From NCBI GenBank assembly GCA_036897625.1, contig JAYMTA010000138.1, positions 1-37,788 on the forward strand: 37,788 nt of DNA. The letters are read 5' to 3'. Below are positions 33,401 to 37,788 of this stretch, one piece after another. The DNA comes from Pelargonium cotyledonis. Lineage: Eukaryota > Streptophyta > Magnoliopsida > Geraniales > Geraniaceae. Under the pieces are notes generated by a model. The model searched no databases, was not told where the DNA came from, and saw only the letters and a list, made by a program, of their open reading frames with translations. Within the stretch, counting starts at the first letter, position 1. Each line of letters opens with the position of its first letter. Made by a program: the position numbers and the translations under genes.

Positions 33401-36400
33401 TCGTTTTATGGCTCTGGACTGCCTTCATAGAGTTTTGAGGTTTTACTTGAGTGTTCATGCAGCTAACCAGGCCCCAAATCGTATATGGGATTGCTTAGAC
33501 AGTGTAACTGCTCAACTCCTAACAGTTCTAAGGAAAGGAATGCTTACTCAGGATGTCCAACATGATAAACTTGTTGAGTTTTGTGTGACTATAGCTGACC
33601 ATAATCTTGATTTTGCCATGAACCATATGATATTGGAACTTTTGAAGCAAGACAGTCCGAGTGAAGCAAAGGTTATTGGCCTGCGTGCTTTACTTGCCAT
33701 TGTCATGTCACCTTCAAGCAAGAGTGTTGGCTTGGAAATATTTAAAGGTGGTAGTGACTGATCAACGTAATCCAAATATTTAATATCTAATTTTTTGTTT
33801 TTCTTTAGTTTGTTAACTTCTTTGCTGAATGGCATTTAACGTCTGTTGGCTGACCAGATCATGATATTGGCCATTACATTCCGAAAGTGAAAGCTGCAAT
33901 TGAATCAATTCTAAGGGCTTGTCATAAGCACTATTGCCAAGCTCTTCTCACATCTTCAAGAACCAACATAGGTATTTTTTTTTTTAAAAAAAATTTATGT
34001 AGATGCAGTTTAATCTGAGTAGCTTTTCTGGTATCTGCTTATAATAAATCAAAAGACTAGTGATGGGAATCTTGAATTATGTATTATAAAGCTGGATGTG
34101 CCTCTTTGACCCAGGGTCAACGAAACACAGCAATAGACTTGTCATTGGAGTCCAACACTTGTAACGTAAGGTTTTAGTCTTGATCCACAATGCTAGTACT
34201 TAGGCCTAAGTCCATACTTAAGCTCTAGAATTGAGCCTGTGCATCCACAAGGAGAGCAACCCGTTAGGTGAAAACCATAGTATGTGCACTGGATTCCTTG
34301 GATGTAAGATTAAGCATCTCTACCATGATGAAACTAGTGCACTACAAGGTGTGTTTTTGAGATTTGAGAAAGAACTCCGGGACAAATGTAAAAATATAAG
34401 TTTCATATCCCTCATTCCATAAAAGAAGGAATATTTATACTCATAGTGATGAAATGATGATGTGCTGTTATGGGATTGGTCGGTGGCTATGAAGCACCGA
34501 TACTCTCCACCAGCAGCGTGTCGGTGTCGGACACTCGAATCGGGCATGACACTCTTCCGGTTCTCTTCCGACACTCTATGCCCTATTTTTAAAATAAAAT
34601 TTCATATTTTGATTCTTTTTCAAAAAAAGCCTAAGTTATTTAGTTCATGTATTGTAATCACTTAAAGTTAAATTTCAATACAATTAGAAACCATAAAAAA
34701 TATAATTTGCTATATATAAAATATTTATTTAATTAAAAAATTAACGTGTCGGTAACGTATCGTGTCGTATTTTTTTGAAAATGGTGAATCCCGTGTCCGA
34801 ATCGCGCCGTAAATCATGTCGCGTGTTGGTATTCGTGCATCATAGGTCGGTGATGTCATGGTGGGAGTATGATTCATAATGATGTCGGGATCTATGAAGC
34901 ACCGACACTCTCCTCCATTAGAGTGTCAGTGTTCGACACTCGAATCAATCACGACACTCTTTCAGCACGTGTCAAGACACGTGAAATGGCAATTAAAAAA
35001 TAAATATGACACGCTCTAACAAGTTCCTGAAACACAGTCGGGGACCACAAAGGGTGGTTGCATAAATGGGTCAATGTTGGGATCAAAACCTACTATGATA
35101 CCGTGTTAAATTTAATATCGAAGTACATATAAGAGATTGGGCTTCCCCTACTAACAAGTAACACGGGTGATCTTTTAGTAGTAGATGTGCAATCCCTTTT
35201 ATGTAGCTTGATATTGAAGTTTAACAGTGTCCTTGAGCGGAATCCGGGTGCAAGCCAAATAAGGTGTACCTCGTCTGGAAGCTCCATCTTGTGCTTACCA
35301 ATCAGGGATAGCACTAGGTGTGCTTTAGCTTAAGGAGGGTCTACCAGTCAAAGTGTGACCTCCTGGTATCGCAGTTTGACTTAACTCATTAGGTTATAGA
35401 TCCTTGAGGAGCTTGGTGAAGAGGTGTGTGGTGAGAAGGTCCTTCCTTAAGGGAGGCTTCAAGTCCTTAGTGAATTGAAGCCAAGTGGAGGTCTTAGTGT
35501 GATCTTCTTGAGGAGGTGGGGAGCTCAAAGGAGTAGGAGCTCAATGGTAGAGTAGTTTAAAGGGTATCACCTTCATAGTAGAGAGCTCCAAATTACCCAA
35601 GATGTGGCTGAGTATGGATGTGGGCTATAGAGGAGAGGTTATATGTTGGTAGATCATTTGAGGTAGCAGCTTCAATAGGAGCTTGCGTAAGAGAAAGTTA
35701 ATGTGAGTAGAGCCAGAGAACACCTGAAAACGTCCCTAAAGATATCCAAAATCAAGCTGGAATAGAAGGGAAAAAAGAAAAAAGAAAAAAAAAAGAAAGA
35801 AAAGAAAAAAAGAAGAAGGTGAATTATGTGGCAACATAGCACTGGATCTCACAAGCTACATTAGGTGACATAGAAATAGAGCATACTCAGAAACATATTG
35901 ATCCCGAAACAAACCAACAGACATATTAATATCAAAAGCTCCTCCCTAAATCATTTGAAGCTGATCTTGCTTCCTTGCCCACTGACACCCTAATTCCAAT
36001 CAACCCTGCCATCATAGAGAACAGGAGTACATCTGTGAATCATTAGTTTTGTCATATCTTCTCTTGCAATGTTTTCTATTTTAGGTGAGTCTGAAAGTCA
36101 CATTTTCTTGACTTATAATGAAAACATAGAACAACCATTTAGGCAAGCGGTTTAAAGCGCTTGGTCCCCTCGATGTCTCAAGTTCGAGTCTCCCATTAGG
36201 TGTTGGTATTACCTATCTAAAAAAAATTAAAACGTATAGAATTTAAAAAAATGAGGAAAAAAAGAAGAGAGAAAGAGCATAGAGGATTTTTGCACATATT
36301 GAAGATCTTACAAGAACATAGAGGTTTTTGGACTGTCTTCTTTAAAGTTGAAGAAGAGGAATATGTTTCACGTAAACAGTTGGCAATATGATCCCAAACT

Positions 36401-37465
36401 GACTATGCGCTGTTGTAACATTCTATATTAGCTTTCCTGTATGCTTATCCAGCTTACCATAATATACTTTAGATTGACAATTTTCAGTTATATGCTTCTT
36501 TAGATGCTGTGACGAAGGAAAAAGCTCAAGGATATCTCTTCCGGTCCGTGCTTAAGTGCATACCATATCTGATTGAAGAAGTTGGCCGAAGTGATAAAAT
36601 AACTGAAATAATACCTCAACATGGCATAAGTATTGATCCTGGTGTTCGCGAGGAAGCAGTGCAGGTACTAAATCGGATTGTAAGATATCTTCCTTACCGT
36701 CGCTTTGCAGTTATGAGAGGGATGGCCAACTTTATCCTACGGCTTCCTGATGAGTTCCCTCTTCTCATCCAAACGTCTTTGGGACGCCTGCTGGAACTCA
36801 TGCGTTTTTGGAGAGCTTGCCTTATTGATGATAAAGTAGCTCGTGACGCTGAAAATTCAAAGCAGTTGGTGCTGGGACACGAGAAGCTAAAAAAACCTTC
36901 TTTCCATCAGATAGGTGATTTGATTGAGTTCCGTTCATCAGAGATTGATGCAGTTGGTCTTATCTTTCTTAGTTCTGTGGATAGCCAGATTAGGCATACA
37001 GCATTGGAATTATTGCGTTGTGTTCGTGCTTTAAGGAATGATATACGAGATTTTACATTACAGGATCGTTCAGTTTATAGCTCCAAACATGAAGCTGAAC
37101 CGATATTCATAATTGATGTCTTGGAAGAACATGGGGTACTTACTATAAACTATGTTTAATTGATATTTGATATTCCTTTGCATGCCTACATGTTTTTTTT
37201 AGAGATATGCAATCGTTTTGGGGTATGAGTTTTTACCAAATTGATGTTGACTTTTTTTAATTTTGCAGGATGACATTGTTCAAAGCTGCTATGGAGATTC
37301 TGGGCGTCCATTTGATTTGAGACGAGAATCTGATGCAATTCCTCCTGACGTGACACTTCAATCTATAATATTTGACAGTCCTGATAAGAACAGGTGGGCT
37401 CGGTGTCTGAGTGAGCTAGTCAGATATGCTGCTGAGCTTTGCCCGAGTTCTGTTCTGGAAGCAAA
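24430..37465 (+). CDS. Furry/Mor2/Tao3(PAG1)-type cell morphogenesis protein, N-terminal part (3' end outside window)
   Basis: Very large HEAT/ARM-repeat scaffold. Fungal and animal relatives (Tao3, Mor2, Furry) work with NDR/LATS kinases in polarised growth; the plant role is inferred. Thirteen coding exons keep phase: 24430-24525, 25511-25629, 28085-28130, 28578-28650, 28750-28807, 29658-29753, 31551-31668, 31741-32007, 33115-33216, 33390-33747, 33858-33971, 36504-37135 and 37269-37465. They give 758 complete codons plus two bases carried to an exon beyond the window. The start [19 protein letters not shown] and segments such as [38 protein letters not shown] and [20 protein letters not shown] are near-invariant in plants as I recall them. 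All lie in the MOR2/PAG1 N-terminal domain. All 13 donor and acceptor pairs are GT..AG and the frame has no break, so the gene looks intact. Introns of 2-2.5 kb carry many transposon copies. Confidence 0.95.
26040..26270 (-). mobile_element. Copia-type LTR relic (probable)
   Basis: The stretch with TAGACTAGATATAGGAAAT, ACACTTTCCTAATTACAAT and ATTCAACACTCCATTTAAAG has the wording of an antisense plant Copia LTR followed by the start of its flank. Sequence up to about 26,700 may belong to the same fossil. No intact protein region is visible. It is old and broken. It lies in Furry intron 2 (25630-28084). Confidence 0.4.
26786..27292 (+). mobile_element. TRIM-like miniature LTR element, about 507 bp
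   Basis: Two direct terminal repeats of about 140 bp (26786-26925 and 27151-27292) both start TGTTGAAGTG and share AATGAGTTACATATAATGGT. After the left repeat comes TGTTATCAAAG, resembling the initiator tRNA-Met primer site. Before the right repeat is the purine run GTGAGGGGAG. Five-base flanks GAAGA and GATGA look like the target duplication. The ~225-bp interior has no coding region, which defines a TRIM. Divergence between the repeats marks it as an old fossil. It is in the sense orientation in Furry intron 2. Confidence 0.75.
27340..27775. mobile_element. Cluster of related LTR/TRIM fragments
   Basis: At least two pieces of TRIM-type terminal repeats lie here. One ends ...TTTAACA followed by a primer-site-like TGGTATTAAAAC at 27580-27591. 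Another resembles the repeats of the 26786-27292 element (AACAAGTCCCAGTTTGAAAA, TGAGTTGTACG, TTTTAGTAGTG). Near 27,410 a CTAATACCATG stretch is the same kind of LTR/primer-site junction in the opposite orientation. The order suggests nested or rearranged old insertions. Confidence 0.5.
27610..27625 (+). repeat. Poly(G) tract of 16
   Basis: An uninterrupted run of 16 G lies inside the LTR-fragment cluster, followed by AGGAAAAGGGG. It may be an expanded polypurine tract of the adjacent fossil LTR element. Its exact length may be affected by assembly error. Confidence 0.8.
28328..28346 (+). repeat. (TG)n microsatellite
   Basis: A short TG dinucleotide run in the Furry intron 28131-28577. A comparable CA run sits at about 7900-7930 in a kanadaptin intron, next to the 3' side of its exon 7946-8059. 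Confidence 0.8.
31031..31115 (+). repeat. Perfect two-copy tandem repeat, 43-bp period
   Basis: The unit beginning AAATGCTGTAAATTATGATA at 31031 is repeated from 31074, with the copies identical over 42 bases. It lies in the Furry intron 29754-31550, about 100 bases before a TRIM-like element. Identity of the copies points to a recent duplication or an assembly artefact. Confidence 0.9.
31218..31518 (+). mobile_element. TRIM-like miniature LTR element, about 301 bp
   Basis: Two 98-bp direct terminal repeats, 31218-31315 and 31421-31518, start TGTTAATGTATC and end ...AAGTTTAGCA/AACA, so both have TG..CA ends. After the left repeat is TGGTACAAAGATGG, resembling the tRNA-Met primer site. Before the right repeat is the purine-rich ACTTGAGGACAG. 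Flanking GGAGT and TGAGT fit a 5-bp target duplication. The ~105-bp interior is non-coding. It is structurally whole as a TRIM, but its repeats have diverged, so it is an old fossil. It ends 32 bases before Furry exon 31551-31668, in sense orientation. Confidence 0.8.
32448..32700 (-). mobile_element. Possible 3' fragment of a poly(A) retroposon
   Basis: A T tract (about 32448-32456) is followed by ATCGGCTAATAAATATATAT and then a GC-richer stretch with no intron-like character (GGAATCCCAAGGAGGGAACC). This resembles the antisense 3' end of a plant LINE/SINE-type insertion, with the T tract as its poly(A) tail. It lies in Furry intron 32008-33114. Family and left/right ends are uncertain. Confidence 0.35.
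34487..34845. mobile_element. Inverted-repeat MITE with 8-bp target duplication
   Basis: The left end CTATGAAGCACCGATAC and the right end, in reverse complement CTATGATGCACGAATAC, form terminal inverted repeats. The flanks GTCGGTGG (34479-34486) and GTCGGTGA (34846-34853) match at 7 of 8, an 8-bp duplication as in hAT elements (a 9-bp Mutator-type reading is also possible). Inside, subterminal GTGTCGG / GACACTC motifs recur in both orientations around an AT-rich centre. It is about 359 bp, non-coding, in Furry intron 33972-36503. Confidence 0.75.
34892..34985 (+). mobile_element. Truncated second copy of the 34487-34845 MITE
   Basis: It starts CTATGAAGCACCGACACTCT, the same terminus as the neighbouring element, and continues with GAGTGTCAGTGTTCGACACT and GAATCAATCACGACACTC in the same order. 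Similarity fades near 34,985 and no right-hand terminus is seen. It begins 46 bases after the complete copy, suggesting family-specific clustering or an aborted tandem event. Confidence 0.65.
34990..35230. mobile_element. LTR/TRIM fragments, partly inverted
   Basis: GGGATCAAAACCTACTATGA followed by TACCGTGTTAAATTTAAT is, on the minus strand, an LTR end joined to a tRNA-Met-like primer site. The plus-strand stretch TTTTAGTAGTAG ... GATATTGAAGTTTAACA reads as an LTR end in the other direction. The wording is close to the cluster at 27340-27775 (GACCACAAGGG, ATCAAAATCTACT). It is an old, rearranged fossil. The following 35230-35760 has no recognisable content. Confidence 0.4.
35766..35820 (+). 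repeat. A/G low-complexity tract
   Basis: About 55 bases of irregular GAAAAAA-type purines in Furry intron 33972-36503, with no fixed repeat unit. Confidence 0.8.
36131..36231 (+). mobile_element. SINE-like element in Furry intron
   Basis: A box A-like TTAGGCAAGCGG is followed after about 30 bases by a box B-like AGTTCGAGTCTCC, then the tail ATCTAAAAAAAATTAAAA. The tail is identical to that of the element at 1886-1997. Flanks AAAACATAGAA and AAAACGTATAGAA look like an imperfect target duplication. It is a tRNA-derived retroposon, not a functional tRNA: no cloverleaf can be drawn. Confidence 0.55.
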
Positions 37466-37730
37466 GTAAGTGAAGTTTCATTTATATGCATTTGTATCTC
37501 ATGATTTTGTTCACTGTTGTAATGTGGTGATTTTCTATGGTAATTGATAAATCATGGGTTTTGATTGTGGATTAAATCATGAGACATCATAGATTGAGCA
37601 AATTACCAGATAACAATAATTAGTATAGTGATTCCCGTCCTTTGTTTCTTACCATTCTTTATCTCGTACGCCCATTATAAATATGGGCTAATTGTCTAAA
37701 CGTACCAAGTTCGTAAATACATATTCAGCC

Positions 37731-37788
37731 TAGAGCTGGCAATTCGGGCAACGGGTTGGGTACGGGTCGGGTAACCCACGGGTTCGGG
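37731..37788 (+). mobile_element. Left end of a hAT-like MITE cut by the window edge
   Basis: TAGAGCTGGCAATTCGGGC is a terminus often seen on plant hAT-type MITEs, followed here by subterminal repeats of GGGT/CGGGT type (GGGTACGGGTCGGGTAACCC). The right terminus and target duplication lie beyond the window. It sits in the Furry intron that begins at 37466. Confidence 0.5.

Noticed and set aside
36140-36193. Possible tRNA gene
   Set aside because: Box A- and B-like segments are present, but no acceptor stem or cloverleaf can be formed and an A-rich tail follows. It is better explained as a SINE.

Overview
This window is nuclear DNA from a flowering plant, almost certainly a eudicot. The genes have many short exons with GT..AG introns, AT-rich introns and spacers, and plant-specific families (a phage-type organelle RNA polymerase and a P-class PPR protein). 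Repeats are typical of plants: Stowaway-like MITEs, SINE-like elements, TRIM-type LTR elements and an RTE-type LINE scrap. An asterid is a guess only. I see no rRNA, genuine tRNA, CRISPR or bacterial-type operon.

Five host genes were rebuilt exon by exon, with reading phase checked across every junction. (1) 280-2383 (+): the 3' part of a T7-phage-like organelle RNA polymerase gene (RPOT), running in from the left edge. (2) 5386-15660 (-): a complete 12-exon gene for a 745-residue FHA-domain protein of the kanadaptin (SLC4A1AP) family. (3) 19900-21849 (+): a 577-residue PPR protein closely resembling Arabidopsis EMB2076 (At3g29290). (4) 22547-24040 (-): a two-exon gene for the 119-residue BLOC-1 subunit BLOS2. 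(5) 24430 to beyond the right edge (+): the first 13 coding exons (758 complete codons) of a giant Furry/Mor2/Tao3-type cell-morphogenesis protein. Genes 4 and 5 diverge from a 389-bp spacer. Genes 1/2 and 3/4 converge.

The remaining sequence is mostly repeats. The 3-kb spacer 2384-5385 carries two copies of one Stowaway-like MITE and a GC-rich repeat block. A related GC-rich block forms part of a ~0.9-kb element inside a kanadaptin intron. The 4.2-kb spacer 15661-19899 is AT-rich on the left and holds a ~1.3-kb GC-richer repeat on the right. BLOS2's only intron contains an antisense LINE reverse-transcriptase remnant. The Furry introns are the richest: two small LTR elements with terminal repeats, primer-site-like and polypurine-like segments, a cluster of LTR fragments, an inverted-repeat MITE with an 8-bp target duplication, a SINE-like copy and a hAT-like end at the right edge.

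The genes do not form a pathway; this is an ordinary gene-dense euchromatic stretch. I found no convincing undescribed biological system. The best candidates for something new are the GC-rich ~0.9-kb element and its relative, small upstream ORFs ahead of the Furry and PPR genes, and an unusual residue pair next to a poor 5' splice site in RPOT.
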